Assembly (NCBI GenBank): GCA_947499145.1
Contig: CANMNB010000012.1
Coordinates: 62,001 to 126,000, forward strand
DNA length: 64,000 nucleotides
Direction: 5' to 3'
Source of the DNA: an uncultured Arachnia sp.
Lineage (GTDB): Bacteria; Actinomycetota; Actinomycetes; Propionibacteriales; Propionibacteriaceae
Shown: piece after piece, positions 20,300 through 29,879 of the stretch
How the letters are laid out: each line of letters begins with the position of its first letter
How positions within the stretch are numbered: position 1 is the first letter of the stretch
Position numbers and translations under genes: made by a program
Notes under the pieces: model-generated
Databases searched by the model: none
What the model was told of the DNA's origin: nothing
The model's input: the letters and a program-made list of their open reading frames with translations, nothing else

Positions 20300-20705
20300 A
20301 GATGTCCTCCACGGTCTTCTGGCGTCGCGGTGGACGCCTGGTCACTCCATCACCTAGAACGAAGGCGCGGATCATGTGGTTCCACCGGCAGTCGGTGCAC
20401 ACCTCGACGACGCACACCTTGAACTCCCCGAACTCGTCCTGCATCTCCTCCAGCTCCCTGGTGGAACGGATGCGTCCGGAGTACTGCCCGAGCTGCTCCC
20501 CGAACACGTAGTTCAGCGTCACGAGGCGCTCCCCGCAGACAGGACAGGGGGGATCGTGGTCCTCGCCGTGGTGCTGGGCGGCCCGCACCAGGAGTGGGTC
20601 TGCGTCGCAGACCTCCGGCCCGAGCGCGCGCGCCGGTCGCCGCGCCGCCTCGAGCGTCGCCCGGCGCTGCAGCGCGTAATCGACTTCCTGTCTGCGTGAC
20701 CACAT
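20292..20705 (-). CDS. DUF5318 zinc-ribbon-like protein
   Basis: A 137-residue cytoplasmic protein with two CxxC pairs, CPVCGERL and CTDCRWNHMIRAF, suggesting a bound zinc ion. The N-terminal YALQRRATLEAARRPARALGPEVCDADPLLVRAA region and the C-terminal TVEDIYG end are typical of DUF5318. It is encoded just upstream of the class A PBP with an 8-bp overlap, as Rv0049 precedes ponA1, which suggests a conserved link to peptidoglycan synthesis. No biochemical role is known to me. Confidence 0.85.
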   Translation of the reverse strand: MWSRRQEVDYALQRRATLEAARRPARALGPEVCDADPLLVRAAQHHGEDHDPPCPVCGERLVTLNYVFGEQLGQYSGRIRSTRELEEMQDEFGEFKVCVVEVCTDCRWNHMIRAFVLGDGVTRRPPRRQKTVEDIYG

Positions 20706-20730
20706 CAGGCGTCCAGCCTAGTGGCCGGCA

Positions 20731-21612
20731 TCAAGCATTCGGCTGTCCCGTGGCGGGGATCGGGAGGATCGGTCCGCGGACCCCTGCGGCCGCGAGGGAC
20801 ACCTGCGCGCGACGCCTGACCTCACGCATGACACCCCAGTGCTGGTCGGGTCCAGTCCTCACCATGACCCGCATGACCATGGTGCCCCCCGCCATTGAGT
20901 CGACACCCAAGACGGTCGGGTTCTCCATCAGGACCGACCAGTCGGGATCCTCCGACATGCCCGCCACGGCCCCGCGCAGGACCTCGGTGACGCGCACGGG
21001 GTCCTCGTCGATGGCCACCGGGATGTCCACGAACGCCACCGAGTGACCCTGTGACACGTTGCCCAGGGTGAGGATCTCCCCATTGCGGATGTACCAGACA
21101 GTGCCCAGCGGCTCACGGATCTTCGTCACGCGCAACGTGACCTCCTGCACGGTTCCCTTCAGGTCGCCGACCATGATCAGGTCACCGACCCCGAACTGGT
21201 CCTCAGCAAGCATGAAGATGCCCGACAGGTAGTCCTTCACCAGGGACTGTGCGCCGAAGCCGATCGCGACACCGCCGACTCCGGCCGACGCCAACAGCGG
21301 AGTCATCGGAACCCCGGCGATCGCCAGGACCGTGAGCAGCGCCACGGCCACGACAACGACGTCGACGACGTTCTTCAGCAGCGACGACAGGGTCAGCACC
21401 CGCTGTCGGTGTCGCTCCTCCTGCACCCCGCTCGCGCGGGCGAGCATCCGACGAGCCGTCGCTCCCAGACTGTCCTCCGTCGGGGCCGGCCCCCTGGCCA
21501 GCAGGGTGCCCGTGACGCGTTTGATGGCTGTGCGCAGGATCGCACGCAGCACGATCGCCAGCACGATGACGAGCGCCGCCAGCACGACCTTCTCGGTGAT
21601 CTCCTCAGGCAT
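20731..21612 (-). CDS. Mechanosensitive ion channel, MscS family
   Basis: A 293-residue small-conductance mechanosensitive channel that would open under membrane tension during hypo-osmotic shock. Three hydrophobic segments come first; the pore-lining TM3 region is visible as PLLASAGVGGVAIGFGAQSLVKDYLSGIFML, followed by the beta-domain signature EDQFGVGDLIMVGDLKGTVQEVTLRVTKI and IRNGEILTLGNVSQ. The start was set at ATG 21612 (MPEEITEK); ATGs at 21621 and 21624 are also possible and no strong ribosome site decides. It is divergent from pcnA with 61 bp between them. Confidence 0.9.
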   Translation of the reverse strand: MPEEITEKVVLAALVIVLAIVLRAILRTAIKRVTGTLLARGPAPTEDSLGATARRMLARASGVQEERHRQRVLTLSSLLKNVVDVVVVAVALLTVLAIAGVPMTPLLASAGVGGVAIGFGAQSLVKDYLSGIFMLAEDQFGVGDLIMVGDLKGTVQEVTLRVTKIREPLGTVWYIRNGEILTLGNVSQGHSVAFVDIPVAIDEDPVRVTEVLRGAVAGMSEDPDWSVLMENPTVLGVDSMAGGTMVMRVMVRTGPDQHWGVMREVRRRAQVSLAAAGVRGPILPIPATGQPNA

Positions 21613-21673
21613 ACCCGCCATCATGCCCGCTCGAGGACGTGCCGCCGTCGGGCAACGCGTAGAATGGCCCCTC

Positions 21674-23116
21674 GTGCCCAGCCTCACCGAAGCCCAGACG
21701 AACGCCGTCCAGCAGTTGATGCGGATCTCCGGCGTCATCGACGCTTTGGGTGAACGATTTCGGGGGGCCGGCCACAGCCTCTACCTCGTCGGCGGATCCG
21801 TGCGGGACGCGCTGCTCGGACGGCTCGGCCACGACCTCGACTTCACCACCTCCGCACGCCCCGATGAGACCGAGTCCATCCTGAAGTCGCTGACCCCGAC
21901 CACATGGGACGTGGGGCGCGAGTTCGGGACCATCGGAGCGCTCATGCGGGAGGCCGACGAGGAATGGTTGGTGGAGATCACCACCTACCGCGCCGACGCC
22001 TACCAGCAGCACTCCCGCAAGCCGGAGGTCCGCTTCGGCGACACCCTGGAGGGCGACCTCGTACGCCGGGACTTCACCGTCAACGCGATGGCCGTCGACG
22101 TCGCGACGCGGGCCTTCGTGGACCCGTACGGAGGTCTGGACGACCTCGCCGACCAAGTGCTGCGGACGCCGTCGACCCCGCAGGTCTCGTTCTCCGACGA
22201 CCCGTTGCGAATGATGAGGGCTGCACGCTTCGCCTCTCGGCTCGGATTCCTCGTCGCCGATGACGTCGAGGCCGCGATGGCCGACATGGCGGAGCGCATC
22301 ACCATCGTCTCGCCGGAACGCATCCAGGCCGAACTCAGCGGCCTCCTCCTCACCGACTCCCCCCGGGCCGGGCTGGACCTGCTGGTGCGCACCGGCATCG
22401 CCGACCACGTCCTGCCCGAACTGCCGGCCCTCAGGCTGGAGCGCGACGAGCACCACCGTCACAAGGACGTCTACCAGCACTCCCTGACGGTGCTGGAGCA
22501 GTCCATCGACCTCGAGAAGTCGCGCGGCCACGAGCCCGACCTCGTCGGACGCCTGGCGGCGCTGCTGCACGACATCGGCAAGCCTGCGACGCGCCGGTTC
22601 GAGGGGAACAAGGTCACCTTCCACCACCACGACGTCGTGGGCGCCAAGCTCGCCACGAAGCGGCTGCGGGCGCTCAACTACCCCAGCGCGGTGGTGAAGT
22701 CCGTGGCACTGCTGATCGAGCTGCACCTCCGGTTCCACGGGTACTCCGACGGCGCCTGGAGCGACTCCGCGGTGCGCCGCTACGTTCGCGACGCGGGAAG
22801 CCAGCTGGAGCGGCTGCACATCCTCACCCGCTCGGACTGCACGACGCGCAACATGAAGAAGGCCACCCGGCTGCGCCGCGCCTACGAGGAGCTCGAGTGG
22901 CGGATCGACGAGCTCGCCGCACAGGAGGAGCTGGAGTCCATCCGCCCCGACCTCGACGGACAGCAGATCATGGAGATCCTCGGGCTGGAACCCGGTCCGG
23001 CCGTCGGGCGAGCGTACAAGTTCCTGCTGGAGCAGCGGATGGAGCACGGCCCCATGGCCCCGGAGCGCGCCGAGGCCGTCCTCCGCGAGTGGTGGGCCGA
23101 ACAGGGTGAGGCCTGA
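21674..23116 (+). CDS. pcnA: CCA-adding tRNA nucleotidyltransferase
   Basis: Adds or repairs the 3' CCA of tRNAs. The 480-residue protein has the class II nucleotidyltransferase head with LVGGSVRDALLGRLGHDLDFTT (the catalytic DxD is in DLDF), RRDFTVNAMAVD, and the neck RMMRAARFASRLGF, followed by an HD domain with LAALLHDIGKPATRR and HHHDVVGAKLA. GTG start at 21674, where homology begins. It is divergent from the MscS gene and precedes the DUF6049 and MurJ genes, the same set as Rv3907c-Rv3910. Its stop overlaps the 5' region of the next gene only in the untranslated part. Confidence 0.95.
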   Translation: MPSLTEAQTNAVQQLMRISGVIDALGERFRGAGHSLYLVGGSVRDALLGRLGHDLDFTTSARPDETESILKSLTPTTWDVGREFGTIGALMREADEEWLVEITTYRADAYQQHSRKPEVRFGDTLEGDLVRRDFTVNAMAVDVATRAFVDPYGGLDDLADQVLRTPSTPQVSFSDDPLRMMRAARFASRLGFLVADDVEAAMADMAERITIVSPERIQAELSGLLLTDSPRAGLDLLVRTGIADHVLPELPALRLERDEHHRHKDVYQHSLTVLEQSIDLEKSRGHEPDLVGRLAALLHDIGKPATRRFEGNKVTFHHHDVVGAKLATKRLRALNYPSAVVKSVALLIELHLRFHGYSDGAWSDSAVRRYVRDAGSQLERLHILTRSDCTTRNMKKATRLRRAYEELEWRIDELAAQEELESIRPDLDGQQIMEILGLEPGPAVGRAYKFLLEQRMEHGPMAPERAEAVLREWWAEQGEA

Positions 23117-23129
23117 CCCGTACGATGAC

Positions 23130-25046
23130 ATGGTGAGGCGGGTGCGCAGGGCCGTGGCGGTGGCGGCGACGCTGGCGCTGCTGTCGCTGACCCCGGCGGC
23201 CGTGTCGATGCCTGCCGCCGCCGACGAACGGGCCGCCTTCGACGTGACCATCACGGACCTGTCGACCCCGGTGGTGGACCCGCGGCAGGGCGACGAGGTG
23301 ATCGAGCTGCGGGGCACCATCGAGAACGTCTCCGACGAGGCGGTGCGCTACCTGAGCGTGAACTTCTGGAGCTCCTCGCAGCCGCTCACCACGCGGGACG
23401 AACTGCAGGTGGCCCTCGCCTCAGCACCCACGGAGCCCCTGGGTGAGCGGATCCAGCCCCCGACGATCGAATCCGGCCACGTCGAGGTGATCGCCCAGGA
23501 GGATGACTTCGCCCCGGGCGAGCAGGCGGAGTTCACGGTGAGCGCCACCGTGGCCGAGCTGGGGCTCGCCGATGACCCCGCGGCCTACCTGGTGGGCGTG
23601 CACGTCCGCGGCGTGCCGGCGTCGGGCGGCAACCAGACCTTGGGCCGAGGCCGCGTCCTGCTCACCGCCTCACCGGAGCCGTTGCGAGCCGCAGCGGTCG
23701 TCGAACTCAGTGCCACGCCTACACTCATGGCCGGCGGGGAGTTCCGGGACGATTCCCTGGTCACAGACATCGACGCACGACTGTCCGACCTCCTGGATGC
23801 TGCCCGTGACCTTGACGCCACCGTCCTCCTGGATCCCTTGCTGCTGCTGGAGGCTGATGCCCTCGCCCGCCCACACATCATGGCGGGAGAGGATCACGAG
23901 GCCCACCCGGCGGCCCAGCAGTTCGTCGACGCACTGAGGCAACTGATCGACGCCGGCAAGGTGATGCGATTGCCGCTGGCCGACGTCGACGTACCGCGCG
24001 CATCCGCCGCCGACCGCCTCGACCTGCTCCTGGACTGGGCGGCTGCGGAGTCCGCCGAGCTCCCGGACGTGGCGGGTCTGCCACTTGCCGCCGATCTCGA
24101 TGACCGGGGGACGCGTGCCCTGGTGAGCCAGCTGACGTCCGCCGGCGTCGGCCGCGTCTTCGTCGCCAATGCCACGGGATCCGGTTCCGGGGTGGGGGGC
24201 GTCGTCGTGACCGAACCGCTGGACCTGCCCGGGCTCGCTTCCTCGCCCGACAGCGCCCTCCAGCGGCACACCCGGCAATGGGCCGAGGATGTCGTGGCCA
24301 CGACTCCACGCGTCCACCTGGCCGATGATGCGGACGACGTCGCCGGGCTACGGGCGTTGGACTCCCAGCGAGCCTGGACGTCCGTGCCGCGCTCCGGTGG
24401 GGCGGTGCTGTTCTCCCCGCCCACCGCCACCACCGACTGGGAGGAATGGGGGGAGCGCTTCGAGGAGGTCCTGGACCAGGCCGAGTTCGCCCAGGACCTC
24501 ACGGGCAGCGACCTCTCGGTCCTCATGCGACACGTCCTGCTGCGCTCGGCGTCCGAGGGGTTCGGGAGCGAGGCGGCGGCCGTCGACTGGATCACCGACC
24601 ATCCCTCGCTGGCGCCAGACCCGTCGGGCGTTCGCGTGTCGGCGGCGGGCTCTTTCGTCATGGGGTCGCGTACCAGCGACTTCCCGGTGACCCTGACCAA
24701 TGAGCTGGCGGTCCCGGTGACGGCGCGGCTGGTGTTCGACAGCGAGTTCCCGCAGCGCATCGACGTGCCCGCCACGGACCTGGTGACGGTGCAGCCGGGA
24801 CAGAACCTAACTCTCAACGTCTCCCCGGAGGCGACGGCCAACGGGGTGGCCCGGGTGACGGCACGGCTGCAGACCGCGGGAGGCCACACCTTCGGCGAAC
24901 CGGTGGACATGGAGATCACGGCCACCGAGTTCGGGCGAGTCGGCTGGATCATCATCGTGGTATCCGGTGCAGTGGTCCTGGGAGGGACCGTGATGCGTAT
25001 CCGAGCGGTGCAGAAGGAACGGGCTGGGGAGAACAGTGGCGGTTGA
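23130..25046 (+). CDS. DUF6049 secreted/membrane-anchored protein
   Basis: A 638-residue protein with a signal peptide (RRVRRAVAVAATLALLSLTPAAVSMPAAA), a long extracytoplasmic part with an early Ig-like portion (VIELRGTIENVSDEAVRYLSVNF), a central region, a late beta-rich region (FPVTLTNELAVPVTARLVFDSEFPQRIDV) and one C-terminal transmembrane helix (VGWIIIVVSGAVVLGGTVM) with a short basic cytoplasmic end. The family sits between pcnA and murJ in many actinobacteria (Rv3909 in M. tuberculosis), so an envelope role beside MurJ is inferred. ATG 23130 was chosen to open the signal directly; GTG 23133 is an alternative. The stop overlaps the murJ start by 11 bp. Confidence 0.83.
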   Translation: MVRRVRRAVAVAATLALLSLTPAAVSMPAAADERAAFDVTITDLSTPVVDPRQGDEVIELRGTIENVSDEAVRYLSVNFWSSSQPLTTRDELQVALASAPTEPLGERIQPPTIESGHVEVIAQEDDFAPGEQAEFTVSATVAELGLADDPAAYLVGVHVRGVPASGGNQTLGRGRVLLTASPEPLRAAAVVELSATPTLMAGGEFRDDSLVTDIDARLSDLLDAARDLDATVLLDPLLLLEADALARPHIMAGEDHEAHPAAQQFVDALRQLIDAGKVMRLPLADVDVPRASAADRLDLLLDWAAAESAELPDVAGLPLAADLDDRGTRALVSQLTSAGVGRVFVANATGSGSGVGGVVVTEPLDLPGLASSPDSALQRHTRQWAEDVVATTPRVHLADDADDVAGLRALDSQRAWTSVPRSGGAVLFSPPTATTDWEEWGERFEEVLDQAEFAQDLTGSDLSVLMRHVLLRSASEGFGSEAAAVDWITDHPSLAPDPSGVRVSAAGSFVMGSRTSDFPVTLTNELAVPVTARLVFDSEFPQRIDVPATDLVTVQPGQNLTLNVSPEATANGVARVTARLQTAGGHTFGEPVDMEITATEFGRVGWIIIVVSGAVVLGGTVMRIRAVQKERAGENSGG

Positions 25047-28000
25047 GGTCAGCAGTACACGCAAGCTCGTCTCGGCGAGCGCCCTGATGGCGTCGGGAAC
25101 GCTCATCTCCCGTGCCCTCGGACTGGTGCGGGTCATGCTCATCGCGTTCATCCTCGGCAACGGCACGCGCCAAGCCGACATGCTGGCCCTTGCCACGATG
25201 GTCCCCAACTCGCTGTACATCCTGTTCGCCGGTGGTGCGCTGAACACCGTCCTCGTCCCGCAGATCGTGCGCGCCATCAAGCACGACCCCGACGGCGGCG
25301 AGGCCTACACGAACCGCATCATGACGGCCTTCATGCTGATCGTCGCCGCGGTGGCAATGGTCGTCACGATCGCAGCCCCGGTTGTCACCTCGATCTACTC
25401 CTCCAGCGAGTGGCGCACCCCGGAACTGGCCGCCCAGTACGGCTCCATGGTGGCGCTGACGTACCTGACCCTCCCCCAGATCTTCTTCTACGGTGCGTTC
25501 TTCCTGCTCGGCCAGGTCCTCAACGCCCGCGACAGGTTCGGTCCGATGATGTGGGCGCCGATCGCCAACAACGTCATCTCCGTGCTGGTGCTGTCCACGT
25601 ATTTCCTCGTCTTCGGCAACGACGGCGACCGGGGCACGGCGTTCACCACCCCCCAGCTGCTCCTGCTCGGCATCGGTTCGACGGTGGGCATCGCGGCCCA
25701 GACGGCCGTCCTCATCCCGTACCTGCGGAAGGTGGGCTTCTCGTTCAGGCCGCGCCTCGACCTGCGCGGCACCGGTCTCGGCAAGACCTTCTCCCTGACC
25801 AAGTGGACCATGGGCTTCGTCGCGGTCAACCAGTTGGCCCTGATGGTGATCACCCGGCTCGGCACCTCCGCCACGGCGGCCGGCGCGGGCGGCGGCGTCG
25901 ACGTCTACTCCAAGGCACACCTCATCTGGATCCTCCCCCACTCACTGATCACCGTGTCCCTGGCCACGGCGATGCTCCCGAACGCCTCCCGGCTCGCCGC
26001 CGCCGGCGACATGGACTCCGTCGCGCTGGAGTCGACCCGCACGACGCGGCTGGCGCTCATCGCGATCGTCCCGGCGGCCGTCGGGTTCTTCACACTCGCC
26101 GGACCCATCGCGGACCTCCTGTTCGGCCACGGGCAGGGATCCTCCGACTCCCAGTGGGTCGCCTGGGCACTCATGGGCTTCGCCGTCGGACTCGTGCCCT
26201 TCACCGTGCAGTTCATCTGTCTGCGCACCTTCTACGCCCTCGAGAACACCCGGACGCCGTTCCTGCTGCAACTCGTCATCGCCGGACTGAACGCGGGACT
26301 CGCGATCCTGTTCGTCTGGCTGGTCGGCGACCCGAGCTGGGTGGCGGCCATGCTGGCCCTCGCCTACTCCGTCGCGTACCTCACCGGGGTGCTGTTCAGC
26401 TGGCGCGCGCTGTCACGAAGGCTCCCGGCGCTGGATGGACGGTCGATGCTCCTCCACGTCGTCCGGCTGGTGCTCGGCGCATCACTGGGAGGCGTCGTCG
26501 CCTACTTCCTCGCCCGCTGGGTCGCCGACTCGCTGGAGGGCGGCATCATCGGCAACCTGCTCGGCATCCTGGCCGGGCTGGCCGTGATCGGCGGGGTCTA
26601 CGTCGGGGTCGCCAAGTTGCTCAAGGTCCGCGAACTGCGCAGCCTGTCCGAGCTCGTGCGGACGCGCCTGGGTCGGCGGGGCTCCGCGGCGCAGCCGGCC
26701 ACCGTCACGGGTCACGACGCCAGTTCCGTGGAAGAGACCCGCGTGAACCCCGTGGTGCGGGAAGATGCAGTGATGGCAGACGACGACCCTGCGGACTTCG
26801 ACGACGAGGAGCTGAGCCAGTCGACCCGGCTCAACCCCGTCGTTCCGGCTGCCAGCATGGGGCCGGCGCAGCGCGTCGAGGAGCCTCGAACCGAGGACCT
26901 GATCGGCGAGCCTGGAATGCTGCTCAGCACCCGGTTCCGTGCCGACCAACTGATGGTGGTGCGGTTCGGCGTCGAGACGTGGCGCGCCCACGATTTGGTG
27001 CTGTCCCGCGACGTCGTGGCCCACATCATGAAGGCCGGCGACCCGCGCATCGACGAAGTGCTGCACTCGGCCCGCAAGGGTGCCGTCGCGACGGATTCCC
27101 GATTCCTCCGCGTCCTCGACGCGATGCCGACACCCGACCACGAGCTCGGAATCGGTGCCTACATCGTCTGCGAGTACGCCGCGGGCTGCACGCTGACCGA
27201 GATCCTCTCCGCGGGTCCCCTCAGCGCACTCGAGGCCGGCTGGATCACTCGGGAGCTCGCCGACGCCCTGACCTCCCTGCACGCGCAGGGCCTCTACCAC
27301 GAGCACCTCAATCCCGACAACGTCATCATCACTCCCACCGGGGCTGTGCGATTGGTGGGATTCGGTGTCGACTCCGCCCTCATCCGCCATGAGGACCACC
27401 CGCTCAGCTGGGGCGAGCGCGAGAAGCGGGACGTAATCGGGCTCGGCCAACTGCTCTACGCAACGCTGGTCCACCGCTGGCCTGGCGAGGCCGCCTACGG
27501 CATGGAGGCGGCCCCCATCATCGCCGGGGAGCCCGCCAGCCCCCACATCGTGCGCGCCGGGGTCTCCCCTGCTCTTGACCGCATCGCGACGGTGACGCTG
27601 ACGCAGAGGGGCGCCGCCGGGGAGAGCAGGATCCAGACCATCGGCGACCTCGCCCGGGCACTCGACACGGTGCTCGGCTCGGCGGACGCCTCCCTGGACC
27701 TCGAACACCGCGTGCGTGCCCTCGGCGTGACCCCGCGTCGCGGCGAACCGGTCCCCACGGCAGGGCCGGCGCTGGCCCACGAGGCAGCGTTCCCCACCCA
27801 GCCCCGCACCTTCGACTCGGCGGGCTACTCCCCCATCCCCGCACCACTCGCCACGCCCTCCGAGCACGACGACATGCACCGCAGGCAGGAACGCCGGCGC
27901 CCCGTCGACGTCGAGGCCATCGGGGCCGATCCGCTGCGCGAGGACGAGAAGCGTGGCAGCGGCCGCGGGTTGATGTGGCTCATCCTGGCCCTCGCCGTCG

Positions 28001-28668
28001 GAACCCTGGTCATCGCCCTGATCATCGTCGGCGCCAACAGCGCACGGGACAATGCCACCCCGGGGACCCGGGGCAGCGCCACGGCAACCGCCACGCCCGA
28101 GCCCACGGACACGACCCCGGAGGAGGGCACCGAAACCAGCGCGCCATCCTCCGAGACGCCCTCGGAGACTCCCGCCGGCGAGCCCCAGGAGGTCCCGGTG
28201 GTCGGCGTCGTCGACTTCGACCCCGAGGCGGATGGCGGCAACGCGGAGGAGAACACCGACGCCCTCGGCCGCATCACCGATGACGACCCGTCCAGCGGCT
28301 GGCCCACCCTGCGCTACCACAACCGCCCCGACCTGGGCGGCCTGAAGCCTGGCATCGGCGTCGTGCTGGACCTCGGCGAACCGCGCGCCGTCTCGACCGT
28401 GCAGGTGCTGTTCGAGGATGCCGGGACCACCGTGGAGCTGCGCGTCCCCGCGGAGGCCGGCGCGACGTCGGCGCCGATGGGGTCGCAGTCGGACTGGGAG
28501 GCCGTGGCGACGCAGGAAGACGCTCCGGCGGAGACGACCTTCACGCTCGAGCAGCCACGGGAGACCCAGTTCCTGCTGCTCTACCTGACGAGCCTGCCGC
28601 AGGTGGAGACCGCACGGTACCGGACGCAGATCAACGACGTCACCGTTAACGCGCTGGTCACCGAGTAG
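25036..28668 (+). CDS. murJ: MurJ lipid II flippase fused to a pseudokinase and an extracytoplasmic domain
   Basis: Moves lipid II across the cytoplasmic membrane. Of 1210 residues, about 1-540 are the polytopic MurJ domain (ASGTLISRALGLVRVMLIAFILG at the N-terminus, then AGGALNTVLVPQIVRA). About 628-880 is a protein-kinase-like domain in which HRDxKPxN is replaced by HLNPDN and DFG by GFG, so it should not catalyse phosphotransfer. A transmembrane helix at about 978-1000 is followed by an acidic Thr/Pro linker and an outer domain (about 1053-1210) resembling discoidin-type carbohydrate-binding folds. This matches mycobacterial MviN (Rv3910), whose pseudokinase binds FhaA once phosphorylated. 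GTG start at 25036; overlaps the DUF6049 gene. Confidence 0.93.
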   Translation: MAVEVSSTRKLVSASALMASGTLISRALGLVRVMLIAFILGNGTRQADMLALATMVPNSLYILFAGGALNTVLVPQIVRAIKHDPDGGEAYTNRIMTAFMLIVAAVAMVVTIAAPVVTSIYSSSEWRTPELAAQYGSMVALTYLTLPQIFFYGAFFLLGQVLNARDRFGPMMWAPIANNVISVLVLSTYFLVFGNDGDRGTAFTTPQLLLLGIGSTVGIAAQTAVLIPYLRKVGFSFRPRLDLRGTGLGKTFSLTKWTMGFVAVNQLALMVITRLGTSATAAGAGGGVDVYSKAHLIWILPHSLITVSLATAMLPNASRLAAAGDMDSVALESTRTTRLALIAIVPAAVGFFTLAGPIADLLFGHGQGSSDSQWVAWALMGFAVGLVPFTVQFICLRTFYALENTRTPFLLQLVIAGLNAGLAILFVWLVGDPSWVAAMLALAYSVAYLTGVLFSWRALSRRLPALDGRSMLLHVVRLVLGASLGGVVAYFLARWVADSLEGGIIGNLLGILAGLAVIGGVYVGVAKLLKVRELRSLSELVRTRLGRRGSAAQPATVTGHDASSVEETRVNPVVREDAVMADDDPADFDDEELSQSTRLNPVVPAASMGPAQRVEEPRTEDLIGEPGMLLSTRFRADQLMVVRFGVETWRAHDLVLSRDVVAHIMKAGDPRIDEVLHSARKGAVATDSRFLRVLDAMPTPDHELGIGAYIVCEYAAGCTLTEILSAGPLSALEAGWITRELADALTSLHAQGLYHEHLNPDNVIITPTGAVRLVGFGVDSALIRHEDHPLSWGEREKRDVIGLGQLLYATLVHRWPGEAAYGMEAAPIIAGEPASPHIVRAGVSPALDRIATVTLTQRGAAGESRIQTIGDLARALDTVLGSADASLDLEHRVRALGVTPRRGEPVPTAGPALAHEAAFPTQPRTFDSAGYSPIPAPLATPSEHDDMHRRQERRRPVDVEAIGADPLREDEKRGSGRGLMWLILALAVGTLVIALIIVGANSARDNATPGTRGSATATATPEPTDTTPEEGTETSAPSSETPSETPAGEPQEVPVVGVVDFDPEADGGNAEENTDALGRITDDDPSSGWPTLRYHNRPDLGGLKPGIGVVLDLGEPRAVSTVQVLFEDAGTTVELRVPAEAGATSAPMGSQSDWEAVATQEDAPAETTFTLEQPRETQFLLLYLTSLPQVETARYRTQINDVTVNALVTE

Positions 28669-28709
28669 AACCGCCCCTTCGGTAGATCCAGCGGCCCGCG
28701 CCTGCCCCC

Positions 28710-28777
28710 GCGCCCCCTCACGAAAATCGATCAGTGATCGATCTTCCCCCGTCCGCCTCCGAGAATGCACCACTGAC
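28710..28777 (+). repeat. 68-bp inverted repeat, left end (copy C)
   Basis: It begins GCGCCCCCTCACG, contains the palindrome core GAAAATCGATCA/TGATCGAT, continues CTTCCCCCGTCCG and ends inward with CACCACTGAC. It matches the right copy at 29880-29947 in inverted orientation with 65 of 68 bases identical. It also relates to copies A and B near 11.5 kb. It ends 19 bp before the serine hydrolase start, so it also lies where that gene's promoter should be. Confidence 0.9.
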
Positions 28778-28796
28778 TCGGCCGTAGGCTGCCTGC

Positions 28797-29849
28797 ATGG
28801 ACCTCACGGACGTCGACGGTGCCCTGTCACGCTTGGCGGAACGCCAGCAATTCTCCGGCGCCGTCCTTGTCAGATGCGGCGGTGAGGTGCTCCTCGATCG
28901 CGGCTACGGCCTTGCCTCCCACACCTGGGGCGTGCCTGCGACGTCGGACACCCGCTTCGACACGGCGTCGATCACCAAGCTCTTCACGGCCGTCGCGGTC
29001 CTGCAGCAGGTGCGAGCCGGCGCCTTCGCGCTGACGACGGCCGCCGTCGACTACCTCGGACTTGAGGGCACCACGATCAGCTCGGGCGCCACCGTCCACC
29101 ACCTCCTCAGCCACACGTCGGGCATCGGGGACGATGCCGACGAGGAGGCCGGGGAGAGCTACGAGGCCCTGTTCCGCGACCGGCCGAGCTACTCCGTGCG
29201 CGACGCCGCCGATCTCCTGCCCGGCTTCGCGCAGAAGCCGGCCAACTTCGCGCCAGGCGAGGGATGTCGCTACTGCAATGCGGGATACGTCCTGCTGGGC
29301 ATGATGGTGGAGAGGGCGACGGGAACCGCCTACCGCGACTACGTTCGCCAGCACATCCTCACGCCCGCGGGCATGACCCGCTCGGGATTCTTCGCGATGG
29401 ACCGTGTCGAAGCCGACGTGGCCGAGGGCGTCGAGCCCGTCCGCGACGGCGACACGATCGTCGGCTGGCGTCGGAACATCTACTCCTACCCACCGATCGG
29501 CACGCCCGACGGCGGCGCCCACTGCACCGTCGGCGACCTCGTGCGCTTCCATGATGCGCTCCTGGACGGCTCCCTGCTCGAGCGCCGCGACGTCGACCTG
29601 ATGCTCGCGCCCCATGGGCTGCAGGAGACGCGCGACGACGGCGTCGAGCACTGGGTCGGCTACGGCTTCGAGTTCGAACGCAACCCCGACGGCTCGACCA
29701 GGTCCTGGTGGAAGGAGGGCATCAACGTCGGTGCCAGCGGAATCCTCCGGCACTACCCCGCTTCCGGAACCACGCTCGCGGTGCTGAGCAACCTGGAGGA
29801 CGGCGCCTGGGGACCGATAAGCCTCCTCGACGACGCCCTCACCAACTGA
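28797..29849 (+). CDS. Serine hydrolase of the class C beta-lactamase / esterase family
   Basis: A 350-residue penicillin-binding-protein-like hydrolase that could act as an esterase, D-aminopeptidase or beta-lactamase-like enzyme; resistance cannot be claimed. The active-site SxxK is TASITKLF at about residue 58, and the YxN motif is RYCNAGYVLLG at about 160; HTSGIGD and GGAHCTVGDLVRFHDALL are also typical. No signal peptide is visible, so it is probably cytoplasmic. ATG 28797 is the first methionine, without a clear ribosome site. It is the only gene within the 68-bp inverted repeats and stands between murJ and the glycerol genes, where no relation to either is apparent. Confidence 0.85.
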   Translation: MDLTDVDGALSRLAERQQFSGAVLVRCGGEVLLDRGYGLASHTWGVPATSDTRFDTASITKLFTAVAVLQQVRAGAFALTTAAVDYLGLEGTTISSGATVHHLLSHTSGIGDDADEEAGESYEALFRDRPSYSVRDAADLLPGFAQKPANFAPGEGCRYCNAGYVLLGMMVERATGTAYRDYVRQHILTPAGMTRSGFFAMDRVEADVAEGVEPVRDGDTIVGWRRNIYSYPPIGTPDGGAHCTVGDLVRFHDALLDGSLLERRDVDLMLAPHGLQETRDDGVEHWVGYGFEFERNPDGSTRSWWKEGINVGASGILRHYPASGTTLAVLSNLEDGAWGPISLLDDALTN

Positions 29850-29879
29850 GCCCTGCCCAGGAAGGGGCAAACAACCGCG

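Noticed and set aside
28797-29849. Calling the serine hydrolase a beta-lactamase resistance gene
   Set aside because: SxxK and YxN are shared by esterases and peptidases, and no secretion signal is present, so resistance cannot be inferred.
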